From: Myxococcales bacterium 68-20
GTDB lineage: Bacteria; Myxococcota_A; Polyangia; Polyangiales; Polyangiaceae
DNA: 64,000 nucleotides
Direction of reading: 5' to 3'
NCBI GenBank assembly: GCA_001899635.1
Contig: MKVQ01000006.1
Span: 217,835-281,834, forward strand
Positions 43,238 to 51,654 of the stretch are shown here, piece after piece. A model generated the notes under the pieces. That model was given only the letters and a program-made list of their open reading frames with translations, was not told where the DNA came from and did no database searches. The position numbers were made by a program, and so were the translations under genes. Position 1 is the stretch's first letter; every line of letters begins with the position of its first letter.

Positions 43238-44164
43238 ATGACGTCTTCTGTCGTGCTCGAGGTCGACCGCCTCGCCAAGACCTTCCGCAAGCCCTTCTCC
43301 GGAAAGAAAGTCGAGGCCGTCCGCGGGATCTCGCTGAAGGTGACGCGAGGTCAGATCTTCGGCTTCCTCGGGCCGAACGGCGCCGGCAAGACGACGACGA
43401 TCAAGATGCTCACGGGGCTGATCGCGCCGACGTCGGGTCGCGCGACCATCCTCGGCAAGGACGTCCCCTCCCCCGAGGCGATGGGCAGCGTGGGCTTCCT
43501 CCCCGAGAACCCCTACGTCTATCCCTACCTCACGCCGCGCGAGTTCGTTTCCCTGTGCGGCCGCCTGAACGGGATGGGCGGGTCGGGGTTGAAGAAGGCC
43601 GTCGAGGCGGTGATCGAGCGTGTCGGGATCGCCTACGCGATCGATCGCCCGGTGCGGAACCTCTCGAAGGGAATGCTCCAGCGCACTGGCCTCGCGGCCG
43701 CGCTCGTCCACGATCCCGAGCTCCTCATCCTGGACGAGCCGATGAGCGGCCTCGATCCCGTTGGCCGCAAGGAGGTCCGCGACCTCATCGTCGAGGAGGC
43801 CAACGCGAAGAAGACGGTCTTCTTCTCGAGCCACATCCTGAGCGACGTGGAGATGCTCTGCGACGCCGTCTGCATCCTCCGCAAGGGCGAGGTCGTCGTC
43901 TCGGGGACGATCAGCGAGCTCGTCGACAAGGGCGTCCGGCGGAGCGAGATCACCCTCAGCGCTCCGCCCGAGGATCTGGCCGCCGAGATCGAGAAGGTCG
44001 CCGAGCGGACCCAGCGCGTCGGCAAGGCACTCGTGGTCGAGGTCCAAGGCGACGACGTGATCAAACGAGTGCTCGAGCGCGCCCTCGCGGCAGGCGTGCG
44101 CATCGAGGCCGTCACGCCGAAGCGTGAGACCCTCGAGGACATCTTCGTCCGCAAGGCACTCTGA
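43238..44164 (+). CDS. ABC transporter ATP-binding protein
   Basis: The 308-aa ATPase has Walker A GPNGAGKT, a Q-loop-equivalent FLPENPYVYP, signature LSKGMLQR, Walker B LLILDEP and the H-loop SSHIL. A C-terminal extension of about 80 residues is typical of drug/lipid/Na-type exporters (CcmA/DrrA group). Such ATPases pair with a separate membrane protein, but no permease gene follows; the next gene is convergent. It is likely co-transcribed with the sigma-54 regulator upstream. The substrate cannot be inferred. Confidence 0.9.
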   Translation: MTSSVVLEVDRLAKTFRKPFSGKKVEAVRGISLKVTRGQIFGFLGPNGAGKTTTIKMLTGLIAPTSGRATILGKDVPSPEAMGSVGFLPENPYVYPYLTPREFVSLCGRLNGMGGSGLKKAVEAVIERVGIAYAIDRPVRNLSKGMLQRTGLAAALVHDPELLILDEPMSGLDPVGRKEVRDLIVEEANAKKTVFFSSHILSDVEMLCDAVCILRKGEVVVSGTISELVDKGVRRSEITLSAPPEDLAAEIEKVAERTQRVGKALVVEVQGDDVIKRVLERALAAGVRIEAVTPKRETLEDIFVRKAL

Positions 44165-44299
44165 CTCGTCATCCGCCCCGGTGGAGCGAAGGGCTCGTGG
44201 GTTCAGGGCTCAGGCTTCACGCGGTCGTGCCCCGACCGGATGCCGCCTCGATGGCCGTAGCCTGACGGCTGCAGCCGCCTGAACGACAGGCACGGTCGC

Positions 44300-44323
44300 G
44301 AGGCGGACCGAAAGGCCCGCCTC
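44300..44323. terminator. Inverted repeat in convergent gap (candidate terminator)
   Basis: GAGGCGG (44300-44306) and CCGCCTC (44317-44323) can form a 7-bp stem with a 10-base loop. It lies between the ABC ATPase end (44164) and the end of the convergent lipoprotein gene (44357). No T run follows. Confidence 0.35.
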
Positions 44324-44356
44324 GGCGGTGGTCGGGCCGCGAGCCCAGAGCTCGCG

Positions 44357-44908
44357 TCACCTCTGCGGGGGTGGACGTTCACCCGGCAGCGGGCGAGACG
44401 GCGCGCATCCGAGGCGTGTCTCGTTCATCGTCGGCGGCGCCGCCCGGCAGGTCCCCTCGATCGTGTGGTCGCCGAGCGTGACCGAACACGCCGCGTCGGC
44501 GGCCTTGCCATCGCACGCCGCGAAGACCTCCTCGGGCGGCGGCCCATGCGGGCGACCGCCAGGACCGTGCTCGGGCATCTTGTCGGGACGGCACACGACG
44601 GGCGCGCTCGCACCGTCTGGCGCGCCGGACGGTGGAGCAGGCGGCGTCACGCACTCTCCTGCCAGCGATTCCTTCCCGAGCGTGACCGTGCACGCGTCCC
44701 CGACCGCTTTCGAGCGACATGCCTCGAGCGCCTCCGGCGGCGGGCCGTGGTGGTGGCGCGGCGGAGGATGCTTGCCCTCGCCTTCCGCGGGCATCGCCGA
44801 CTGTGCCTGCGTCTGAGTTTGCGGGTCGCTCGTCGCAGTCGCGCCCGTGCATGCTGCAAGGCCGATCGCGGCGACCGCTCCGATCGAGCCCCTCATCGCG
44901 TTCCTCAT
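44357..44908 (-). CDS. Cys-rich lipoprotein with internal duplication
   Basis: The 183-aa product has a lipoprotein signal (GAVAAIGLAAC) and a His/Pro-rich stretch PPPRHHHGPPPE. Two related repeats of about 40 residues follow (EALEACRSKAVGDACTVTLGKESLAGEC and EEVFAACDGKAADAACSVTLGDHTIEGTC), each with four cysteines, probably two disulfides. The last residues are Pro-rich. ATG 44908 has GGAGG seven bases upstream; ATG 44896 also has an AGGA, so the start is uncertain by four residues. It lies 90 bases after the histidine kinase gene on the same strand, so it may be an accessory or target of that two-component system. The His and Cys content suggests metal binding; that is inference. Confidence 0.72.
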   Translation of the reverse strand: MRNAMRGSIGAVAAIGLAACTGATATSDPQTQTQAQSAMPAEGEGKHPPPRHHHGPPPEALEACRSKAVGDACTVTLGKESLAGECVTPPAPPSGAPDGASAPVVCRPDKMPEHGPGGRPHGPPPEEVFAACDGKAADAACSVTLGDHTIEGTCRAAPPTMNETRLGCAPSRPLPGERPPPQR

Positions 44909-44998
44909 CTCATGACCTCCGACGAGGAGGATGGTGCGAGCCTGTTGAGCGAGGCTTGCGTGACTGTGTCGGTTTGTTGCGAAGGCCGGTAACGCGGC

Positions 44999-46549
44999 TC
45001 AGCCGACGGCGGGCAAGCGAACACGAGCACGTGTTCCCTTGCCGAGCTGGCTCTCGATGGTGAGCGTGCCGCCGTGTGCCTCGGCGACGCGACGCGCAAG
45101 CACGAGCCCGAGCCCGAGCCCGCCGGTCGCACGCGTCCGGCTCCGGTCCACGCGGAAGAAGGGCTCGAATAGGCGCGCCTGGTCCTCGGCGCTGATGCCG
45201 ATGCCTTCGTCTTCCACCTCGACCACGAGCGCGTCTTCCCCACCCTTCGTCTCCCCGCGCGCTCGGAGCACGATCGACGCGTCCTGCCGGTCGGTGTACT
45301 TGTGAGCGTTGTCGAGGAGGTTGTCGACGGCCCGACGCACGAGCACCGGGTCGGCCTCGATCGCCGGAAGCGTGTCCGATAGCTCGACGCGGAGGATCCG
45401 TTCGGGATGCGCCGTGTGGAAGCGACCGACGGAGCGATCGAGGAGCGCGCGCGTGTCGACGCGCTCGGCTCGCACCGGAAGCGTGGTCGCGCCTCCGGAG
45501 CGCGGCCCGGCGTCGAGGGCCAGGCGAGCCGATGCGAGGACATCGTCGACGATGCGCTCGAGCTCGGCGAGGTCCTGCGCGATCTCGGCGAAGGACTCGA
45601 CGGCCGTGCGGGGATCGGCCTCGCTCGCGAGATCGAGCGCGACGCGGATGCGCGCCAGCGGCGTGCGGAGCTCGTGCGAGACGTTCGCGAGGAGCTCACG
45701 CTCGGCCAAGAGCAACGTCGCGATACGATCGGCCATGTCGTCGAACGCCTGCGCGACCTCGCCGATCTCGTCGACACGCGACATCTTCGCGCGGGCGTCG
45801 AGCTCGCCCTTGCCGAACGCACGCGTCGCCGCGGCGAGCGACGAGAGCGGACGCGCGAACGATCTGGCCGTCAGCCACGAGCTCACGCCCACGACGACCA
45901 GGATGACCGCGACCGCGAGCGCGAAGGGCGGACTGGGCGGAGGGCCGGGACGCGCTGGGGGCGGGCCTGGCGCGCCTCCACGACCGCGAGCGAACGAAGG
46001 AGCACCAGGAGCAGGAGGCCCGTCGCCGTTCATCGGCGGAGGACCTCCGAAGGACACGTTGGGCCTCGGTGCCCCGTCGAACGGCGGCGGTCCTTCGGGT
46101 CCACGCCCGCGCGGCGTGTACTCGAGCCGCGCCTCGCGACCGTCGCGCATCCGGATCGGCAAGGTCGAGGGCTTCGCTCTCGGTGGTCCGTGCGGTCCGC
46201 TGGTCTCCGGTGAGGTGGCGCGGGCGAGGACACGCCCGTTCGGGTCCGTGACCTCGACGGACCAGTGGAAGGCCTCCGCGATCCGGTCGACCTCTCTCTG
46301 GAGCTCGGGCGGATCGTCGATCACCCTCGCGAGGCCCTCGGCGACGAAGCGCCCGTGCCCTTCCCATGGCGGCGATGGGCGCCGCTGCTCGGCGAGCGCT
46401 GCGCGCTGCTCCGCGCGACGCGCAGACTCACGCGCCTGGTGGTCGACCTCCATCACGACGGCCACGATCACGAACTGGACGAGGCCAATCGCGTAGATCC
46501 TGAGCGCCATCCGCGACGGCCGCCGAACGATGCGCCGGAGCCAGCTCAC
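44999..46549 (-). CDS. Membrane sensor histidine kinase with Pro-rich periplasmic domain
   Basis: The 516-aa kinase has TM1 (about 17-34) and a periplasmic sensor of about 170 residues whose last 60 are extremely Pro/Gly-rich. TM2 (about 209-226), a HAMP domain (228-280), the phospho-accepting H292 in NVSHELRTP, and HATPase motifs (DNLLDNAHKY, DEGIGI, GLGLGLVLA) follow. The arrangement resembles CpxA-type envelope sensors. The start is uncertain: GTG 46549 lies one base after the response regulator stop, and GTG 46558 would overlap it. It forms an operon with the OmpR-type regulator and probably the downstream lipoprotein. Confidence 0.9.
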   Translation of the reverse strand: MSWLRRIVRRPSRMALRIYAIGLVQFVIVAVVMEVDHQARESARRAEQRAALAEQRRPSPPWEGHGRFVAEGLARVIDDPPELQREVDRIAEAFHWSVEVTDPNGRVLARATSPETSGPHGPPRAKPSTLPIRMRDGREARLEYTPRGRGPEGPPPFDGAPRPNVSFGGPPPMNGDGPPAPGAPSFARGRGGAPGPPPARPGPPPSPPFALAVAVILVVVGVSSWLTARSFARPLSSLAAATRAFGKGELDARAKMSRVDEIGEVAQAFDDMADRIATLLLAERELLANVSHELRTPLARIRVALDLASEADPRTAVESFAEIAQDLAELERIVDDVLASARLALDAGPRSGGATTLPVRAERVDTRALLDRSVGRFHTAHPERILRVELSDTLPAIEADPVLVRRAVDNLLDNAHKYTDRQDASIVLRARGETKGGEDALVVEVEDEGIGISAEDQARLFEPFFRVDRSRTRATGGLGLGLVLARRVAEAHGGTLTIESQLGKGTRARVRLPAVG

Positions 46550-46550
46550 G

Positions 46551-47261
46551 TCAGCCACGCTCGAGGGCCAGCATGTAGCCGACGCCTCGGACGGTTTTGA
46601 TGATGCGAGGGTTGCGCGGGTCGTCGCCGAGCTTTCCTCGGAGATGCGAGACGTGCACATCGACGGATCGATCGAACGCTTCTTCCGCGCTGCCGCGCAC
46701 GATGTCGACGAGCTGCTCGCGCGTCAGGACGCGGCCCGCCCGCTCGGCGAGCGCGCGGAGCAGCATGAACTCGTACGTCGTGAGTGCAAGCGGCGCATCG
46801 TCGAGCGTCACCTGCATCGCGTCGACGTCGATCGCGATCCGCCCGATCCGGATCGTCTTCTTCGCCGGTCCGGCGTTGCCGCGAGCACGCCGTGCGTGGG
46901 CGCGAACGCGTGCGAGCAGCTCGCGCGACGAGAACGGCTTGGCGATGTAGTCGTCGGCGCCGCCCTCGAGCCCGACGACACGATCAGCCTCTTCACCCCG
47001 CGCGGTCACCATCAGGATCGGGACGTCGGTCCGCGAGCGGAGCTCCCGGCAGACGTCGAGACCACTCATTCCGGGGAGCATGAGGTCGAGCAGCACCACA
47101 TCGGGCCGCGCCTTGACGACGTGCCCGACGGCGTCGCGACCGTCCCCCACGATCGTCACCGTCACACCGTGAGACTCGAGGTAGCGCGCCGTGAGCTTTG
47201 CGAGCCGTTCGTCGTCCTCGACCAGGACAACGGAGATGGGTAGCTCGGTCGTCGTCGTCAT
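46551..47261 (-). CDS. OmpR-family response regulator
   Basis: The 236-aa regulator has a receiver domain (VVLVEDDERLAKLTARYL; acceptor D59 in VVLLDLMLPG; conserved lysine in AKPFSSRELLARV). A winged-helix DNA-binding domain follows (LTTYEFMLLRALAERAGRVLTREQL, VDVHVSHLRGKLGDD, IKTVRGVGYML). ATG 47261 is favoured; ATG 47279 would add six residues. It is the first gene of the regulator-kinase-lipoprotein operon and most likely regulates envelope genes in response to the kinase. Confidence 0.93.
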   Translation of the reverse strand: MTTTTELPISVVLVEDDERLAKLTARYLESHGVTVTIVGDGRDAVGHVVKARPDVVLLDLMLPGMSGLDVCRELRSRTDVPILMVTARGEEADRVVGLEGGADDYIAKPFSSRELLARVRAHARRARGNAGPAKKTIRIGRIAIDVDAMQVTLDDAPLALTTYEFMLLRALAERAGRVLTREQLVDIVRGSAEEAFDRSVDVHVSHLRGKLGDDPRNPRIIKTVRGVGYMLALERG

Positions 47262-47448
47262 GCGGGTCACTTCGAGCATCTCCAGCCTACCGCGGGAGTG
47301 CCGGACCGTCCCTCTGCGCGAACGCGAACGAGAACGCGAGCGCGACCTCGACCGATGACCGGCACCTCTCGATCTCAGGCTGGCTCGCGCACGTTGCGCC
47401 CGTGCAGCGGAATCGTGAACGAATGTTGAGCCGAGGCGGGCGGGCTCA

Positions 47449-48144
47449 TCAGAAGAGGAAGCCGAGCCGGAGCAGATCGACCGTGGCGGTGGTGCTGTTC
47501 CCGAGCCCGTTGGCTGCCGCCAGGAGCGCGCCGTCGATGTCGAGCTGCGAGGCAATCCCGGCTCGCGTGGCAGCGCCGCTCCGATCCAGGGTCGGGCGGA
47601 TCGGGACCTGCACTCCGGCGTCGATGCCGACCGTGATCCCGCTCTCGAAGGTATAGAGGAACCCCAGGCGCGGGTTCACGAACCACGTCGACGCCGACAT
47701 CGCCTCGCTGAACGAGCCGAGCTGCCCGGCCGAGAGCGTGGCCTTCGCGTCGAGCCACTGCCGGCCCCCGCGCACGCCGATGAAGAACGCACCCCGGAAG
47801 GGAAAGAGGCGCAGGTCCGCCGCCAGCGCAGCAAAGCTCGCCTCGACGTTCATCACGTTCATCCGAGGCAGGAAGCTGTATTCGACGCCGACGCCGACCA
47901 GCCGTTCGATCTTCGCGAAGCCCTCGACCGCAAACGGCCTCGGAAAGCCGATACCGACGAGCGGGCCGATGCGAAAATGATCGGTGCGCGCACTGCCTGG
48001 CCGCGCTCCTGCGGGATGGTCGCTCTTCTTCAGCCGCGCCTCCTCGCCCCGCGCCGACGACGGCTCGGCGGCGTGAGCGCCGGACGACGCTAGGGTGACC
48101 ATCGCCGCAGACGCGATGGCGCTGAACGCCCCTCGAAGGTTCAC
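47449..48144 (-). CDS. Putative outer-membrane beta-barrel protein
   Basis: The precursor of about 231 aa has a signal peptide (NLRGAFSAIASAAMVTLASSGAHA). A short polar segment is followed by a beta-rich body with alternating hydrophobics (FRIGPLVGIGF, YSFLPRMNVMNVEASFAALAADLRLFPF, GAFFIGVRGGRQW), and the protein ends in Phe (LLRLGFLF), as barrel proteins often do. The family is not recognised. GTG 48144 has GAGG about ten bases upstream; ATG 48165 is an alternative start. It stands 187 bases upstream of the OmpR-type regulator gene on the same strand, so it is probably not in that operon. Confidence 0.65.
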   Translation of the reverse strand: MNLRGAFSAIASAAMVTLASSGAHAAEPSSARGEEARLKKSDHPAGARPGSARTDHFRIGPLVGIGFPRPFAVEGFAKIERLVGVGVEYSFLPRMNVMNVEASFAALAADLRLFPFRGAFFIGVRGGRQWLDAKATLSAGQLGSFSEAMSASTWFVNPRLGFLYTFESGITVGIDAGVQVPIRPTLDRSGAATRAGIASQLDIDGALLAAANGLGNSTTATVDLLRLGFLF

Positions 48145-48364
48145 GTGTGAAGTACCTCGCCTCATGCAGTACGGCCGCCGCAAAGAAGCGATCAGCCCTG
48201 TGCACGACGAAGCAGGAGGTGGACCGAGCGCGAAGATGCGCTCGATCCGCGCGCGGCTCGAACGCGCCCAGCTCGCTCGCGCGCGGAGGCTGTCGCTAGA
48301 GCGCCCGGGCGGCGACCTTCGAGCCACACGGTTGAGCTGTGCGCCCGGGCGAGCTCGAGCGGAA

Positions 48365-49381
48365 CTAGAACGCGAGGCCGCTGACGCCGAGGAACACACC
48401 GTTCGGTGTGCCGTCCGTGCCGGTCAGCGGAGACACGATCGGGGAGATCCCGGACAGCGGCAGCGCAGTTCTGGCCGTCTCCCGGCTCGAGCTCGGCCGT
48501 AGACCGAGCGGCGGCAGCTCGCGCTTCTTCTTCTCGGCCGTCTCGGGCACGAAGGCGAGGTGCGCCTGGACGACCCCGATCGCCGCGATCGCGACGAACG
48601 CGCCTGCGAACCCGAGGTTCACGATCCGTAGGTCCTCCGCCCGCTGGTGGTACTGCGAGACGAGCCGGTTCACATCGCCCCCGGGGCGTCGCAGCTCTTC
48701 GTTCTCGCGGCTCCGCGCGTAGAGGTACATGCCGTAGGTAACGGCGGTCCCGGCGACCGCCGCGACCTCGGTGCCGAGGAAGACCCAGCCGAGCGCCGGC
48801 TGACCGTTCTGGAACTGCCCAGCGCCGAACGGGAGGCTCGCCACGACACGGTTGTGACGGACCGTGATCTTCTCCTCCGAGGCTTGCGCCTTCACCTTCT
48901 CGAGCCACACGCGCTGCGCCTCGCGCTCGGCGGCTTCGCGGGCCTTCTTCTCCGCAGCGAGCCGCGCCGCGGTCTGCTGCGCATTGCGGATCTGCTCGAG
49001 GAGCGACGAGCGCACGTCGATGAACGTGTTGATCGCCTCGCTCGGGAAGCTGAGAGGATCGGGCTCGAAGGTCGGGTCGTCGAGGACGAGCTTCTCGAAG
49101 ACGTCCGTCGCGTCGTCCTTCTTGCCCTGGAGGAGGAGCGACGCGCCCAGGTACATCCGCGCCTGGGAGATGAGCGATCGCTCTTTCAGGCCGCTCTTCG
49201 GATCGAGGATGACCCGGAGCCGCTCCTCGGCATCGGCCCAGTTGCGCGCGAGGAAGGAGGCACGCGCCTTCTCGAGCTCGGCGCGAGCGTCCGCGCGCGC
49301 GGGGCTCCCGACCAGCAGCGCCATCGCGACGACCCCCAGCGCGACGAGCCGCGCGGGGGAACGGCCTCCAAGAAGACCCAC
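48365..49381 (-). CDS. Secreted TPR-like protein with membrane segments
   Basis: The 338-aa product starts with a signal peptide (ARLVALGVVAMALLVGSPARA). A TPR-like repeat region (about 32-110, AELEKARASFLARNWADAEERL, MYLGASLLLQGKKDDATDVFEKLV), an Ala/Arg/Glu coiled segment and two hydrophobic segments (about 205-225 and 262-280) follow. The last 60 residues are Ser/Pro/Thr-rich. The function is unknown; proteins like this often sit in envelope complexes. It lies downstream of the Ser/Thr kinase gene on the same strand, with a hairpin repeat between them. Confidence 0.7.
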   Translation of the reverse strand: MGLLGGRSPARLVALGVVAMALLVGSPARADARAELEKARASFLARNWADAEERLRVILDPKSGLKERSLISQARMYLGASLLLQGKKDDATDVFEKLVLDDPTFEPDPLSFPSEAINTFIDVRSSLLEQIRNAQQTAARLAAEKKAREAAEREAQRVWLEKVKAQASEEKITVRHNRVVASLPFGAGQFQNGQPALGWVFLGTEVAAVAGTAVTYGMYLYARSRENEELRRPGGDVNRLVSQYHQRAEDLRIVNLGFAGAFVAIAAIGVVQAHLAFVPETAEKKKRELPPLGLRPSSSRETARTALPLSGISPIVSPLTGTDGTPNGVFLGVSGLAF

Positions 49382-49422
49382 GCGGCCATACTAGTTCGGC
49401 GGAGGTCGTTCGGGGCCGCCCA

Positions 49423-49525
49423 TTTCAACGCGGGCCGAAGGCCACCACTGCGGGTGGTTGGGCGAACCTCTGCGGGTCGTCGGGGCAACCACTGCAGTGG
49501 GTCGTTGGGGCGCAAACCCCAAGGT
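49423..49525. repeat. Intergenic hairpin repeat, copy 1
   Basis: The element begins TTCAACGCGGGCCGAAGGCC and continues with three diverged units of about 22 bases (starting 49443, 49465 and 49487) of the type ACCACTGCGGGTGGTTGGGG. It ends TTGGGGCGCAAACCCCAAG, itself a hairpin. It lies just downstream of the kinase gene (stop at 49565, minus strand). Confidence 0.65.
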
Positions 49526-49564
49526 CTCGACACGTGGACGGGCGAGCGGCCTCGACGGCCCAGC

Positions 49565-51508
49565 TCAGCGCTTGAAGGAGATCGTGACCCGCTTTCCGGC
49601 CGTGAGGGTGATCGCCTGCGGCTGGCTCGAGGGCTCGTTCCGATCGAAGACGTGCACCTCTCGCCACCCCGCCCTCATCGGGATCTCGATCTCGCCTCCT
49701 CCGGCGACGTACAGCGTGGGGATCTCCACGATCCCGTACGCGTGGGACGGGTCCCCTTCGACGACGAGCTTCGCGTTGGCGATCGCGAGCACCACGTCGA
49801 GCTCGACATTGTTGTCACCGGCCGGCACTTGGACCGTCTTCGGTGTGCAGAGGTCCCCCTTGCAGGTGAAGACGAGCGTGTGAGCCTTGTCGTCGAGCGT
49901 GAAGGACTTCGTCGGATCGGGCTCGGCGGCCGGCGTCCCGTCGATCGTCAACTGCACGCCGAAGCCCGGGCTGAGCCTCGTGAAGGTGACGATGCGCGGA
50001 GTGCCCGCCTTCGGGCTGGGCGCGATGACCGGCGTCGCGATCGTCCGCGTCGTCGTGACGTTCGGCACTCCGGTCGGCGTCGTCCCCGCTCGTTCGCTCG
50101 ACTTCGCCGCGCTCGCCGAGGGTTTCGACACCGACGTCGAGCCGGCTGCGACGACTCCGCTCCGCTGCGCGGACGGAGTCGAGGGCGCCGTCGGATCGAG
50201 GGGCGGCGGGCCCTTGAACGCCTTCGCCACGGAATAGGCGCCCGAGCCGAGCACGACGGCACCGAGCACGAGCGGAGCTACGCGGCGAACCAGACGCGCG
50301 CGCGCCTCGGAGCGCTGCATGCTCGCGACGACCTTGAGCAACGAGGGATCGTTCGGGGCATACGCGAGCGCGCGGTTGTAGTCCGCCGCCGCTGCCACGG
50401 CTTCACCACGCTTCCGTGACGCGGCACCGAGCTGGCAGAGCCGATCGATCAGCTGCTTGTCGTGGTCCGCGGTCCACCCTTCGGGGTCGTCGAGCCAGGC
50501 CTCGATCTCCACCTTCGGCGTGCCCATCCCGAGACGCCCGAGCTCGGCGGCGATCGCGTCGCGCATCGCCTGCGCGTCAGGGAAGCGAGCCTCGGGCTTC
50601 CGCGCGAGCGCGCGGTCGAGGATCTGGCTCCACACCTTCCCGACGATCGGACGCTCACGCTCCGCCGACGCATACACGCCATCGAGGACGCGGCGCAGCA
50701 CCTGCGCGGGATTGTTCCCGATGAACGGCAGGTGACCGACGAGGCACTCGTACATGAGGACGCCGATGCCGAAGACGTCCGCGCGGCCGTCCACGTCCCC
50801 GCCCTCGATCTGCTCGGGCGCCATGTGGGCGGGGCTCCCGAGCACCTGCCCGGTCGACGTCACCCCTTGAGCATCGAGGAGCTTCGCAATGCCGAAGTCG
50901 GTGAGCTTCACCGCGACGCGCTCGCCTTCGTTCTTCGGCGAGGGGGTCTTCCGCTCCCCGTTCGACGAAGACTGCGAACGAGGCTGCGGGGAAACGGAAG
51001 GAACCGGCGTCGGTGTCAGCCCGTCCCGCAGCGAGGAGGTACCCGCCGGCCGGTGCTCGACGAGCACGTTCTCCGGCTTCACGTCCCGATGCACGACACC
51101 GGACGCATGAGCGTGGGCGATCCCGGAGAGAAGCTCCATGACGAAGGCTGCGCCGATCTCCGGCGGGAGCGCCCCATGGTTCTGCAGGATCTTCCGCAGC
51201 GTCGGCCCGCGAACGAGCTCGACGACGAGGTACTGCTCCGTCTCGTCCTCAGACGAGACGTCGAACACCTCCACGATGTTCGGGTGCCGCAGCTTCGCCA
51301 CCGCCTTCGCCTCGACGGAGAAGCGGTGCGCGATCTCGCGACTCTCGCGCAGGTGCGGGTGGAGCACCTTGATCGCGACATCGCGGAGCAGACGCTTGTC
51401 GTGCGCGCGATAGACCGTCGCCATGCCGCCATGCCCGAGCTCGTCGAGCATGTCGTACTTGGCGAGGACGGGCGCGCGGCCCGACCTGCTGCCCGCGCTG
51501 GCCACCAT
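49565..51508 (-). CDS. Ser/Thr protein kinase with PEGA-like extracellular domain
   Basis: The 647-aa kinase has an N-terminal catalytic domain: glycine loop ELGHGGMATVY, lysine K47 in DVAIKVL, catalytic HRDVKPEN (D142), DFGIAK and SPAHMAPEQ. About 45 Ser/Pro-rich residues are inserted between HRDVKPEN and DFG, which is unusual. After a TPR-like linker comes one membrane segment (about 410-428, APLVLGAVVLGSGAYSV). A Ser/Thr/Pro-rich stalk and beta-sandwich C-terminus resembling PEGA-type domains follow. It should phosphorylate cytoplasmic targets under control of its outer domain. ATG 51508 is chosen over a TTG at 51517. Confidence 0.88.
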   Translation of the reverse strand: MVASAGSRSGRAPVLAKYDMLDELGHGGMATVYRAHDKRLLRDVAIKVLHPHLRESREIAHRFSVEAKAVAKLRHPNIVEVFDVSSEDETEQYLVVELVRGPTLRKILQNHGALPPEIGAAFVMELLSGIAHAHASGVVHRDVKPENVLVEHRPAGTSSLRDGLTPTPVPSVSPQPRSQSSSNGERKTPSPKNEGERVAVKLTDFGIAKLLDAQGVTSTGQVLGSPAHMAPEQIEGGDVDGRADVFGIGVLMYECLVGHLPFIGNNPAQVLRRVLDGVYASAERERPIVGKVWSQILDRALARKPEARFPDAQAMRDAIAAELGRLGMGTPKVEIEAWLDDPEGWTADHDKQLIDRLCQLGAASRKRGEAVAAAADYNRALAYAPNDPSLLKVVASMQRSEARARLVRRVAPLVLGAVVLGSGAYSVAKAFKGPPPLDPTAPSTPSAQRSGVVAAGSTSVSKPSASAAKSSERAGTTPTGVPNVTTTRTIATPVIAPSPKAGTPRIVTFTRLSPGFGVQLTIDGTPAAEPDPTKSFTLDDKAHTLVFTCKGDLCTPKTVQVPAGDNNVELDVVLAIANAKLVVEGDPSHAYGIVEIPTLYVAGGGEIEIPMRAGWREVHVFDRNEPSSQPQAITLTAGKRVTISFKR

Positions 51509-51578
51509 CGCGACCAAGCATAGCCATGTCGGTCCCGCCCCGGCGAGCCTGGCAGCACTTCGGCGAGAAAGACGCGCA

Positions 51579-51654
51579 TTTGAAGGCGGGCCGAAGGCCC
51601 ACCACTGCGGGTGGTTGGGGCAACCACTGCGGGTGGTTGGGGCGCAGCCCCAAG
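51579..51654. repeat. Intergenic hairpin repeat, copy 2
   Basis: TTTGAAGGCGGGCCGAAGGCCC is followed by two near-identical 22-base units (51601-51622 and 51623-51644), each with CCAC and GTGG arms, and then TTGGGGC-GCA-GCCCCAA, a perfect 7-bp stem with a 3-base loop. The element starts directly after the stop of the sigma-54 regulator gene (51655, minus strand) and probably also ends its transcript. Confidence 0.7.
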
